Notes under the pieces: model-generated
The model's input: the letters and a program-made list of their open reading frames with translations, nothing else
Told to the model about the DNA's origin: nothing
Database searches by the model: none
DNA from: Zygnema cylindricum
Taxonomy: Eukaryota > Streptophyta > Zygnematophyceae > Zygnematales > Zygnemataceae
Assembly (NCBI GenBank): GCA_037447655.1
Contig: JBBHKE010000467.1
Span: forward strand, 64,001 to 98,494
Reading direction: 5' to 3'
Length of the DNA stretch: 34,494 nucleotides
Shown here: one piece after another, positions 9,214 through 19,734 of the stretch
Layout of the letters: each line of letters begins with the position of its first letter
Position numbering within the stretch: position 1 is the stretch's first letter
Made by a program: the position numbers and the translations under genes

Positions 9214-11223
9214 AAGAGGAAAAAGCTTATTTGACTCACTTGTTATCTGTACTTTTTGTGGATTTGTATATTAGTGTTTTTGTAAAACAAGAAATAGTTT
9301 GCAATTGCAAAATCGCAGTGAGAAATAATTGTACTTAGACGAATTGCGCACTTGTAGATCAATGCAGTTCAACAGTCAAGTTTAGATCTAGGAAAAACAG
9401 CCAGTCATTTTAACAACAAGCATTTGTGGAAACATAACAAACGACACAATCCGCTTCTTTTCATTTTGTACTTCTTTTCCTTGATGGTTGATACTCTGAG
9501 CCAGGACGACGAAGTAGCGAAGGGCGACGAGCTATGAAGACAGGACCTTTTTCAGTTTTCGTTTTTCGTGTATATGTACGTACTGTATTCCGTGACTAAT
9601 AAAATACGAATCCTCAACGTCCACATGGCAAGGAGCCATTTGTCGGGCTGTCGTATGTAATAACGACAACAGAAAATAATTTCGTCGAATATTCAGTCGC
9701 AGTGGAATAGGACGAATACAGGACTGTACTGTACTGTACTTAGATGTACTGTAGTGGCCGAATTGATACCGTCAAGATTTTGCATTAATGAAGGGCTCCA
9801 CGTATCGCAACGTGTTACGCGATTTTCCGTGGAAAGTGGAAACATATAAAGTACCGGCGTACCGCAATTCATTGTGCTGCGCTGTCAACTTTTAGGAAAG
9901 CGTCAAAATAAAAGTACAGTAACGCTTCAAGTTTCTGGCGGCGCACTTAACATTTAGCGTCCCGATAGCGTAGCATATTGCGGCATGTTCCGATGGAACA
10001 TTGTAGTGTCGCGTATCGCTTAATCTATCATCGCGATAAAGTCAGATAAACGATATTATCTTTTATCGAACGGCAGAGGTCGCAAACGGTCAACCGAAAC
10101 CGTGACCGACCGTTAACCGACCGCCCGCGCCGGATCCGGAACGGATTCGGTTGCCAAATTTTGGGGGTCCGGCGGTTACAGTTGTTCTCCTCGTAAAAAT
10201 CCAAGTTCTCCTTTGATTTCCTCAAAGATTTGGTAGCGGATTTTTATTCCTCACTAGTAAATCAACGCCTATTACACGGGTATCAACCGTGTCCTGTTTT
10301 ATCATGTTTGTTTATCATGCCCCTTTAGCATGCCCGTTACACCGCATGGACCGTGTCCTGTTTATCAAAACGTCTTAGTACTATTGTACTATTCAAGTCG
10401 TTTGTACATATATTTGTAGATACAACCTAAACCAACAGAACGATTGACGAAAATCGAGCAAAAAATTAACGGCATGAAATCGTACTTGTTGAAAAAGACG
10501 ACTGGCTTTTGAACTGCCAACATCCTATAATCGGACGGTCACGAACAAACGATTTACTGTTGAAGACTCTTTAGTGCACGTGGCGGCTTTATCTTTATTC
10601 ATTGATAGGATCGAGCAACCAAGATTTGATTGTCAAGAACAATTGCCGAGTGAGCACTTTGAAAGTTACCCGTTTGCTGATGCTAGCAGAGGGACAAAGC
10701 TACCCGTTTGCTACCATGGGCCGAAGGACAAAGTTACCCATTTAGTAATGTTGGCCGGGAGATACGCCGTCCGGGGGTGCAAACAAACAGAAAGTCGGCC
10801 TATTTAAAGATTTTCAAACGGACGACCAAAGGTCTATAATTTGTATAAAGATGGATATCAACGTTTGGACAATATCGCTCTTACGAAAGGTGTACCGTAC
10901 GGGATTATAGACCCGATCATTGTTCTTTAAACGACAAAGATGACGCCCCAACTCAATGCGCTAATATCTTCCCTCGCTTGGATGAATTTACATATTATAC
11001 GATCGCAAGTCATCCCCAAATTCCCAAATCGTGGGACTATCGACTTTCGACCGCTCCACTATTTTTTCGATGTTTTGTCCTGGAGACCAGAGGGAGTCTC
11101 CGGTTGAAAATGTTACTATTGTGTATCAGAAAAAAAATTATCGTGATAACACTAATACCGAGAGTAAATAATTTATCGAATAGTCAAGGATCCAAATATA
11201 TCGCTCCGAGACCAACAAATACT
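9214..11223. other. Intergenic region upstream of the glycosyltransferase gene, up to the first LTR
   Basis: No convincing gene was found in 2 kb. Visible structure: an ACTGT-type pentamer run near 9724-9742, a G+C-richer patch with repeated CCGACCG and CGGTCAACCG-like motifs near 10075-10180, a direct repeat of ACCGTGTCCTGTTT at about 10287 and 10348, and a 34-bp tandem repeat near 10666. Promoter elements for the minus-strand gene should lie near 9214-9600, but no clear TATA box could be fixed. Confidence 0.4.
10666..10760. repeat. 34-bp tandem repeat, about 2.8 copies
   Basis: Units begin AGTTACCCGTTTGCT, AGCTACCCGTTTGCT and AGTTACCCATTTAGT. The first two end in a shared G-GGACAA or AGGACAA tail. 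The unit length is not a multiple of three, and no frame is kept across it. Confidence 0.7.
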
Positions 11224-13475
11224 TGATGTTTTTAAAGATTTAGTTTCGTGCGTACGCGACGTTTTGTGTGTATTTCACGTGAACTTTAATGTGTAAGTAC
11301 TCACAAAATGTAGTGTGGAAGTTCGATTGGATTTAAGGTTTGGGGGAGAAGACGTATGCTGGTGTGGTGCGTACGAAATAGGAATTTGAGTGACGCGAAC
11401 TAGCGCACATAATTTATGGAATGCGTTGTAGAAATGGACGGCGGATCGCAAAGCGATCCGACGTAAAATAGTCGAAGAGGTTGAAATGGTACGTCGCACG
11501 TACGGAACACAATTCGACAGGTGCATTTACGGCGAAGGACGAAGTCGCGGTACGAAGAAGATTTGGCCGTTTGACGTCGTTTCGTCAAGTGGACTTTGGG
11601 ACCACGTGGCGTGACATCGAGGGTGCCGAATAAGATGGCCGCCGTTATTTTGCAAAGAGTGGGGACTCGAAATCGCGTCAATGACACGATTTATGTTTTT
11701 GGACGTCCTCGATGTTGTGATAAGATTCGTGGAATCCTTTTGACTTATTCACCATGACCTACCTTACGACTTTGCGAGATTGTGTGAACTTTTAAATATT
11801 TGGAGCAACAATGTTTTGTCTTTTCCGTGTTAACAAAATAGTGTTGATTATGACATGTTTTAATTATGTGATCATTTAGGGTTAGACATTTTCAATTGTG
11901 TGTGATTACGTGTCGTACTTGCAGACAAGTGTACGCTTACGATTGCTTGACTCTCAGGTGTACGCTTACGATTAGGTTATTTTTAATATTAGGTTATTAT
12001 GGTTAAATAGGACTTAATGACAGTTACGTTATTTACGTTGGATATTTTGACAGTTAGTGATTTGTTGAAAGCTCACAAGGGTATATATAGCTATTAGCTT
12101 TGTTAGCAAAATATCATCAATGCTTGTTAAGAAAAGTAGGGACCAAAGATGTAGTAATTTAGGGTTGTCGATTAGGTCATGCATTTTAATGATAAATTTA
12201 TTGTTTCATTACGTTGTTGTTTATGTGTTATGCATTATTTATGCATTTGACTTAGGGTTTCTTGTGATTTTCATGTAACCCTATATGTTATTCATGCTTC
12301 TGTGTGCGCATGCTATTCCGTCTGTGTACAGATTGTTAATGCATATGTGTATGTATTTTGTTGCGTCTTTGTACGCATTGTTTTAGAGTCTGTTGTGATT
12401 TTCATCTTGCCCTAATTGTTGTTTGTTGCGTTTGTGAACGCATGTGTGTCATTTGGAGGATACATTTCAATATGGTAGTTCATTAGCCTTGCTTTGTGTA
12501 ACACTAATAGCGGATCAAACTTGTTCGTAAATGGGTATTTAAGTATTACGAAAATAGAGTTTCGAATTTGATAGACGTCTGCAAAAGAATCGCACAATTT
12601 GGGGTCGCATTTTAAAATATATAGTGAAAGGTGTATTTAGGAGACAACGCGAGGTCACAATAACGATTAGGTTTTCATTAATACGAGTTAAGGGTCAAAC
12701 TAGCCGCGGAATTTAAGGCGTACGTTTATAAAGTACCAAACAAAATCAATATTTCGTTTGGTACGCATGATGGTTCGTTTCGTACAAATTTTAGTACGAA
12801 ACGTCACTTTCATTTTATGGAATTTTGTAAGAAGTTTCGCGTGCGAAATTTGCGACGCACGTTTGTGCGAAGTCCCGTTTCCTTTGGCGCGCACTTTTGC
12901 ACGTAAATGTTACGGAGTGAAACGTAGCGTTTGATTGGTTAGAAATGCTACGTAGTTAGTAAGAGATTTCTCACGTTTTTGCATTGGTCAGTCAGAGTCT
13001 TTGCTGATCAATGATTGGCCCAAGTAAAACCTGTTCAACGGAGCGTTGACTCTAGCCCGGCTCGTCCAGGGCGATGATGGATAACTAGTGAAGTCTAAGA
13101 GGAGAGTAAACATCTTTTCCTTTGGAAAAGTTTGTGGAAATTCTGACTGATCTTGGTTCTGAGCGATTAAAACCAAATTGGAGTATTGGCATTTTGGCAT
13201 TGATATCTCTTACAAACTAAGTAGTGTTTTAGTAGTTAAGAGATAAAATTATTTAAGAGTGGAGAGCAGTGGAAATACTTTAATAAGAAGGGTTGAGCCA
13301 CGAGGGCAAGAGACCAAAGCTAATGTTATATGGACAGAAGTTTCTTCTAATTTAAAGTTTATTTCTTTATGTGAGTGCTTTCCAATGAGAATGTGTAATT
13401 CTCCAATGTGTGGAATGTGTGGTTGAAATATGATGGAGTAATGGGATTTCTTGAAAGGTAGGAAATCCTTTTACA
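11224..13475 (+). mobile_element. Lone 2.25-kb LTR (copy A) of the gypsy-type element
   Basis: The segment starts TGATGTTTTT and ends TTTTACA. It matches 14789-17142 over much of its length, including both ends: the GCGTACGCGAC and AAGTACTCAC blocks, the GTGTACGCTTACGATT repeats, the GCGTCTGTGTACGCAT-type motifs and the whole last 570 bp. Similarity to the other copy ends exactly at the terminal CA. No primer-binding site follows and no purine tract precedes, so it is best read as a solo LTR. The five bases on each side (ATACT and ACTCT) agree only in part, so a target-site duplication is not established. Confidence 0.7.
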
Positions 13476-14788
13476 ACTCTCAACATTTCATCGACGACGT
13501 TAGTTTTGGAATATTTTGGCAAATTCAAACGACTTTTACGTGATCTTGCTTCATTTCCCGCTTTTTGAAATATTTTTTAGATGAAAGCCATGCTAACGTT
13601 CAAAATTTGAATTTTTAACAAAAAATCAAAATGGCAAATCCTTCCATTTTTACTGCGCAAATTCACTTTCACTTGCATCTTGTATTTTATATAAATGTAT
13701 TTGTGAAAATGACAATGACACCATCGCAACTTCTTCCTCATTTGCTTGGGTGGTCACTTTTTTCTTTTTTGGCTACTCCTATTTTTTTTTTTTTAAGTGA
13801 TACTAAGTGTTTGAAAGTATGTGGACCCTTAATAGATGATGGGGTGCCAACCCTGCCAAAAATATCAACAATCCCCATAACCCTCAGTCTGAACAAGATG
13901 AAGAAAATTAGAGGAACGCGAGGAAAACGCATTTCCGAATGAGGAGGAGAGTGAGGCGCAAGTCGAAACCTTGATTGACCCGGCGGCCTTTGTGGAAGGG
14001 CTTTATCCGTCCTCAGCAAATGCAAGAGGACGCGTTTCCCACAAAAAAGTTCAACACGTGTCGACTTAGGTTACTCGGATGCGAGTAATAAACTGGATGC
14101 TGAAGGACTGCGAAAGAAATGGAGAGAAAGAAATCGTTCCAAGGACCATAAGGAAGTTTCCAGAGCATTTAACCGGAGTTTACGAAACAAGTAAGCCATT
14201 TCAATCAGTCTTTTCCTATCTATTAAATTGTTTTGTTGCATCCTTCCTTTTTTGCTATTATTCCCATTCAGAATGCGTTGATTTTTTTTGAATTTTGTTG
14301 TTCTTCTAAAGTATTTGTATACTACTATGTTGTAGCGTCGCCTTTCGCTCTGAATCTATATCCTAACATCTCATTGCCTCTCCATTAGTGTGGTTTTCCT
14401 ATGTTGTTGACTGGTATGCATTGTCTTGTTATCTTTCAGTATTATTATTCTCGTGTCTTGCGATTTCTTTGTGGGGACAACGTATTAGCGATGATGGATC
14501 TTTGTCGCAGTGCATGCGATGACATCATGCCATTGCTTCAATGATGGGTACGACAAAGCAATTTAATGGATGAGGACACCTCGTTAGGTCGAAAGTGCGA
14601 ATGACGGACGATAGTGGTTCATCGTTTCGACTGAACTACCAATGACATCAGTTCAAAAAGTCGCACACTGGTATCCTCAAATGAAATTGGCGGGCGACGA
14701 CGTTGTTAGGTCGATTCACTGTTAGAAAACTTGAATACGTTTGAAGGTTCGACGACATTGTGACGTCCCTTGAATGTTGGTTTATAAG
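13476..14788. other. Spacer between the two LTR copies
   Basis: About 1.3 kb between the LTRs without retrotransposon coding features. It holds a short coding-like remnant on the plus strand (separate entry). The rest is T-rich with no gene seen. Confidence 0.5.
13902..14190 (+). pseudogene. Unassigned coding-like remnant with one stop
   Basis: One plus-strand frame is open for about 96 codons apart from a TAG at 14067-14069. It begins Glu-rich (L-E-E-R-E-E-N-A-F-P-N-E-E-E-S-E) and continues with I-D-P-A-A-F-V-E-G-L-Y-P and, after the stop, R-V-I-N-W-M-L-K-D-C-E and I-V-P-R-T-I-R-K-F-P-E-H. It ends at a good splice donor (ACAA|GTAAGC, 14191), and a pyrimidine-rich stretch ending CATTCAG lies about 80 bp downstream, so it could be an old exon. 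I do not recognise the family. It may be a fragment of a host gene or of another transposon. Confidence 0.3.
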
Positions 14789-15353
14789 TGTTGTTTTGGA
14801 AAAGTTAGTTTCGTGCGTACGCGAAGCTTCATGCGTACGCGACGTTTCGTGCGTACTTGACGCGATTTTATTGCGTAAGTACTCACTAAATGAAATGTGG
14901 AGGTTTGAATGGATTTGAGGATTGGGGGAGTGATGGTACAAATTGTTTTGGAACATCCGGAATTAAATTGAAGTGACGCGAACAAACATATGTAAAAGTA
15001 CGGTTCGCGTAAGTGAAATGGACGGCGGATTGCGAAGGCGATCCGATGTATGATATTCGAAGTGTGTATAATTTCGAGGGTGCCGAACAAGAGCTACGGA
15101 CGCCGGATATAGGCCACCGTTATTTTTCAAGAAGTGGGGACGCGAAATCGAGTCAATCACACTATGTTTATTTTTGACGTCCCAGATTGTTTGACGAAAT
15201 TCCAAGAAGTTCGTTGAGTGACTCAGCATGACTCAGCATACGATTTTGTGAGATTGTGTGTACTTGTTTATATTTGGAACAACATTTGTTTGTCTTGTTT
15301 GTAAAGAAATTAGGGTTGATTATGATGTTTATATTTAAATGATCAATTAGGGT

Positions 15354-15407
15354 TCTCTCTCTCTCTCTCTCTCTCTCTCTGGGGAGGGGGAGTGGGAGGG
15401 GGAGGGG
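15354..15407 (+). repeat. (CT)n run followed by a G-quadruplex-like tract
   Basis: A CT run (15354-15380) is followed at 15381-15407 by G4-A-G5-AGT-G3-A-G5-A-G4, which meets the usual four-run G-quadruplex pattern. It is absent at the matching place in copy A. Confidence 0.85.
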
Positions 15408-15859
15408 TTTGATTTGTGTGTGTACAATGTCGTACTTGTAGACAAGTTTACGTTTATGATTGCTTGACTCTCAGGTGTACGCTTACGATTAGTTTACTCT
15501 TAGTAAAAGGTTATTATAGATGAATAGGATTTAGTGACAGTTACGTAATTTACGTTGGTTATTTTGACACTTAGTGATTCTTTGACAGCTCACAAGTGTA
15601 TATGTAAGAATGAACTTTGTTAGGAGTTAATTATCAATGTTGGTTAGTAAAGTAGGGACCAAAGATGTAGTAATTTAGGGGAACCAGTTAGGTCATGCAT
15701 TTAAATGATACATTTATTATTTGATTATACTTTTGTTTATGTGTGATGCATTCTTTTATTATTAATTACAGTTATTATGTATATGCTTGTTTATTGTGCA
15801 TTGTTTATGCATTTGTCTTAAGGTTTCTTGTGATTTTCATGAAACCCTAGATATTATTT

Positions 15860-16055
15860 AATGCATCTGTGTATGCATACTGTTGCGTCTATGTACACTT
15901 GGTTAATGCATCTGTTTATGCATTTTGTTGTGTACACTTGGTTAATGCATCTGTTTATGCATTTTATTGCGTCTGTGTACGCATTGTCTTAGGGTGAGTT
16001 ATGATTTTTCACGGATCCCTAATTGTTGTTTGTTGCGTCTGTGTACGCATTGGGA
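15860..16055 (+). repeat. Cluster of short inverted-repeat motifs in the LTR
   Basis: Motifs of the form TGCGT-CTGTGT-ACGCA and TGCAT-CTGTTT-ATGCA recur at least five times. Each is a 5-bp inverted repeat around a 6-base loop. A perfect-looking 39-bp tandem duplication (15892-15930 and 15931-15969) multiplies one of them. Related motifs appear in copy A (about 12300-12445). Confidence 0.65.
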
Positions 16056-16566
16056 GGGTGCTCATTTCAATATGATTGTTCATTGGCTTAGCTTTGCTTA
16101 GATTATTTTATGATAGTTTGGGTGGCTTTTGCGGTCTATTTTAGACCAAAGAACAACAAACAATAGACAGAGTAGAGTTTTAGGAAAGCAATAACTTTGA
16201 TTAATGGTCCACTTAGGACAAAATGTTACAAAAGACTTTCTATTAAAGCCGAACTTTGTTCTTTGTCTCACTTGTATATCTGGATTGGATTGCTATTCTG
16301 GCATTGATGGATGAAGGTTATTCTTTCTTGTCTAACAAACAACAAGAAACCAGATTTTATCTGGCGTTTTCGGTGGGTTTGATAGTATTTTATTAGATTC
16401 GTTTCGATTCGGTTACTTGTTAGTATAACTTTACTCGTGGGAGGGTTACGCATGTGTCTGCGTTGTTTGTTGTTAATCCCTAGGCACTTTTTAGTATTGA
16501 GTGGGATTCTGTTACGCATGTGTCTGCGTTATTTTACGTATTTGTCTACGTAATTGGTTCACATGT

Positions 16567-16576
16567 NNNNNNNNNN
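16567..16576. other. Assembly gap (10 N)
   Basis: Ten N bases inside LTR copy B. Round-number gaps often mark a contig join of unknown size. Confidence 0.99.
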
Positions 16577-17144
16577 GTTACGGAGTGAAACGTAGCGTTT
16601 GATTGGTTAGAAATGCTACGTAGTTAGTAAGAGATTTCTCACGTTTTTGCATTGGTCAGTCAGAGTCTTTGCTGATCAATGATTGGCCCAAGTAAAACCT
16701 GTTCAACGGAGCGTTGACTCTAGCCCGGCTCGTCCAGGGCGATGATGGATAACTAGTGAAGTCTAAGAGGAGAGTAAACATCTTTTCCTTTGGAAAAGTT
16801 TGTGGAAATTCTGACTGATCTTGGTTCTGAGCGATTAAAACCAAATTGGAGTATTGGCATTTTGGCATTGATATCTCTTACAAACTAAGTAGTGTTTTAG
16901 TAGTTAAGAGATAAAATTATTTAAGAGTGGAAAGCAGTGGAAATACTTTAATAAAAAGGGTTGAGCCACGAGGGCAAGAGACCAAGCTTATGTTATGTGG
17001 ACAAAAGCTTCTTCTAGTTTAAAGTTTATTTCTTTATGTGAGTGCTTTCCAATGTGAATGTGTAATTTTCGAATGTGTGGAATGTGTTGTTTAAATGTGA
17101 TGTAGTTATGGGATTTCTTGAGAGGTATGACATCCTATTACATA

Positions 17145-17156
17145 TGGTATTTAAGC
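17145..17156 (+). promoter_or_regulatory. Decayed primer-binding site (initiator Met tRNA type)
   Basis: TGGTATTTAAGC starts two bases after the LTR end and is followed by TTTGGTTGG. The usual plant site begins TGGTATCAGAGC, so three central bases differ. Its position fixes the 5' LTR boundary and the plus-strand orientation of the element. Confidence 0.7.
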
Positions 17157-17896
17157 TTTGGTTGGAAACCATGGAGAATTTTGCTCACCCGAAAATCGAC
17201 TGCCGTGATCGGTGAGGGTGCTCTAACTTGTGTTGGTAGAACCACAATGTGAAATGGTGGGGGATTGGAGGGAAACTAAGTGACTATAGTGCCAGCGGCC
17301 GCTGGTTAGATGTAGGGAGTGCTTAGGTCCTCAGGACTAAGGCGGGGTAGCCACCGCTGAAGCTCACTCCAATTACCTAGAGACCAAACAAACTTGCCTT
17401 CTCCTAACAATGATTCATGTGTAGAGGGAGGGCTTGAAGCCATGAAGGGGGAGGATGTGAGGATTAGAGAACAAAAGATCCTGAGGTAGTGGGAAATGGG
17501 AAATTTGCTAATGGAGGAGAAGGAAAGTGGAGCACTTTACTTCTTCAAGAGCAAAAGAGTCCAAAAATGACTTAAAACTTTTCAAACCCTAAATTGTTAC
17601 CTTTGATTGCTTTTTAATTTTGTTGTTGCAAAATTTGTGGTTTAATTTTACCTTTGAGAGCTTTTGCTGCTGCAAAATTTGTGAGGAAACTTTTTATCTT
17701 TCAATTTCGTTGTTTGGGAAAATTGAATTTACACTTACTTACTTTTAATGTTTATTTAATTTTTAGATTTTGATATCTATCAAAGGATTTGTTAAGGAAA
17801 GGAAGTCTTGGATTGGAGAAATCCGAGGACTTCAAATCTGCTGCAAACTCTTTTGAATAATTATATTCTACCTTTCTTATTCCTTGATTTCATTGT
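17157..17896 (+). other. Leader between primer site and gag
   Basis: About 740 bp with no open coding frame of note. It holds a GCGGCCGC palindrome near 17296 and T-rich stretches before the gag start. It should contain the element's packaging and dimer signals, but none can be recognised. Confidence 0.5.
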
Positions 17897-19251
17897 GTGA
17901 GAATGGCAAAATCTGCATGGGAACATGAAATGGAAAATGCTTTGAATGTTTTGAAAAAACGTATTGTGAAAATGGTCAAAAGATTTAGTAATCATGCTAC
18001 TGCTGTAGATAAAACAATTTTCGAATTGAAAAGTGAATTGAAAATTGTTAAGGAAAATGGATATGTTTCAAATGAGAAATTGGATGAGCTCATTAACTTA
18101 ATTCAAACTAAGAATGATATTAATGACCAAAAGGGTGAAAGTAGTAAAATGAATGTTAGTTTTAGGGAGGATGATCATGATAAGCCTAAAAAGATAAGAG
18201 ATCTAAAATTGTCTATTAGTGAGGCACCATCTTTTGATGGAAAGAAGATTAATGAGTTGGATGCTTGGATTGTTCATATGAAGTATTATTTGGAATCCAG
18301 AAATTGTGATCGTGACGTTTACACTTCTTTTGTTGTTAGTTGTCTAAAAGGTGATGCTCAGATTTGGTATTACACTCAAAGAAGGTCTAACTTAATTTAT
18401 GATAATGCTGATTGTGAGGCTTTTAAAACCGCGATCAAATCGCGTTACTTGTCGGTCTCTTATAAATCCAGAATGGAAGAAAAGTGGCTGAACTTTAGGC
18501 AGACTGGATCAATGAAGGATTATATTGTAGAATTTGACTCATCTAGCATTCATGTCATAGATTTGACTGATGAAATGACTAAGTTTCATTTTTTGAACTT
18601 TCTAAACCATGTACTGAAATCAGAACTGAAACATAATTTTTTTAACAATTTGAAGGAATTACAGGATAAGTCATTGGAATTAGAGGATCAGTTGGGGTAT
18701 AATCGGGAAACTCGGTCACTGAGGATCAGTTGGGGTATAATCGGGAAACTCGGTCACTCAAGGTTAATTTGAATGAAGTATCAGAGTGGGATGAGGAGGA
18801 ATTTGTGGAAGAGGGTTTTAATGCTTGTCTGGTGAATAGGCAAAATATCTTCAAGGGAAATCAAAGAGGGGGACAGAGTGTTAATGCAGGAAAAAAATTT
18901 AACAATAGAGGGGGATACTTTAAGAGTCCTAAACCAAGCATTAATGCTCAGAAACCTAATTTTACCATACCCACATGCACTATTTTTCAAAAAAGGGGTC
19001 ATAGAGCATTTGAGTGTGCACAATTGAAGAAGATTAATTGTTATAACTGTGGAGAGAAAAGACATTACAGTAGGGAGTGCACAAAACCCAAAAAGACGGT
19101 CACTTATTTCAAATGCGGAGGTCTAGGTCATTACGCTAAGGACTGTACAAATAAGGGTTCTTTAAAAACAGTCGATGTCAATGAAGGTCTCGAAGAGGAT
19201 ATTGCATTATACCTAGCTGAGCAAGAAGCCCAAGAGGTGGGAAAACACTAG
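17897..19251 (+). pseudogene. Gypsy-type gag (capsid and nucleocapsid), frameshifted
   Basis: The first part (17897-about 18720) encodes an N-terminal coiled-coil-like region and a retrotransposon capsid domain, with F-D-G-K near residue 113 and the W-I-V-H-M-K-Y-Y-L-E segment. A perfect 38-bp tandem duplication at 18683-18758 then shifts the frame; reading continues in another frame to 19251. The second part has a basic Gly/Arg stretch and three zinc-knuckle units. The middle one keeps its C-x2-C-x4-H-x4-C ligands (C-Y-N-C...H...C). The first has Phe in place of its second Cys, and the third has Tyr in place of its first Cys. Gag would form the particle shell around element RNA; this copy could not make the full product. 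Confidence 0.8.
18683..18758 (+). repeat. Perfect 38-bp tandem duplication in gag
   Basis: Two copies, 18683-18720 and 18721-18758, start GAGGATCAGTTGGGG and are identical by eye. 38 is not a multiple of three, which explains the frame switch in gag. Confidence 0.95.
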
Positions 19252-19265
19252 CTGAAAGTCCTCAA

Positions 19266-19734
19266 TTGAGTCGATTAGATCCAGAGGTTAAGGAATTAAC
19301 TTTGGAGGGCAAGCTAATGAATGGATTGGTTAGGATAGCTGAATTTATAATGATTCTAACTACACTTCATAGTTTGAACAATCCTTATGATGAAACTCTT
19401 AACAAAGGACCTATGTTAGGACAGTTAAGTAACAATGACACCAGACACAGTTTGATCAGATTCGAGTCTTTAGTGGAAGGGAAACCATAGAGAGTTATGG
19501 TAGATTGAAGTGCTACACATAATTTTATTTCACATATGTTTGTAGAGGAACATAAAATTCCTACAGTCATAAGGGAAAAACCTTTGCATGTTCAAGTGGC
19601 AAATGGTAATAAGTCCACATTAGATTTACAAACTGACATAAAAAAAATTGATATCCAAGGTTATAAAATGAAAATTTTGTGTGAAATATTGAATTTGGGT
19701 TTTGAGGAGATAATACTGGGAAAGCCCTGGTTAA
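19266..19734 (+). pseudogene. Gypsy-type aspartic protease region, truncated and with stops
   Basis: In one frame, L-E-G-K-P, a TAG (19488-19490), then M-V-D, a TGA (19506-19508), then S-A-T-H-N-F-I-S. The catalytic Asp codon is at 19503-19505; the stop sits on the next position of the D-x-G-A triad, and the Gly has become Ser. The downstream flap region and I-L-G-K-P-W-L, typical of plant gypsy retropepsins, are present. The frame then runs into copia LTR sequence. The protease would cleave the element's polyprotein; this copy is dead. Confidence 0.75.

Larger units (their letters stand above)
14789..17142 (+). mobile_element. 5' LTR (copy B) of the gypsy-type element
   Basis: Starts TGTTGTTTTGG and ends CCTATTACA, matching copy A at 11224-13475. 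The 10-N gap at 16567-16576 interrupts it, so the true length is unknown; as written it is 2354 bp. It is longer than typical plant LTRs. Compared with copy A it carries an extra CT run with a G-rich tail near 15354-15407, and about 430 bp before the gap (about 16130-16566) does not obviously align with copy A. Confidence 0.75.
14789..19734 (+). mobile_element. Truncated Ty3/gypsy-type LTR retrotransposon
   Basis: Order is 5' LTR (14789-17142), decayed primer-binding site, a leader of about 740 bp, gag with zinc knuckles, and retropepsin, cut off at about 19734 where copia LTR sequence begins. No reverse transcriptase, integrase or 3' LTR of this element was found anywhere in the window. The gypsy assignment rests on the retrotrans-gag type capsid and the A-T-H-N-F-I protease motif, both typical of plant Ty3/gypsy elements. 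It cannot move by itself. Confidence 0.75.

Noticed and set aside
10028-10225. Possible small gene on the minus strand (Arg-rich)
   Set aside because: Arginine richness comes from CCG/CGG-rich DNA; no start context, domain or neighbour support.
12988-16868. Identical 70-codon minus-strand frames at 12988-13200 and 16656-16868
   Set aside because: They are identical only because both sit in the perfectly repeated LTR segment. No protein features, and LTRs of this type do not usually encode proteins.
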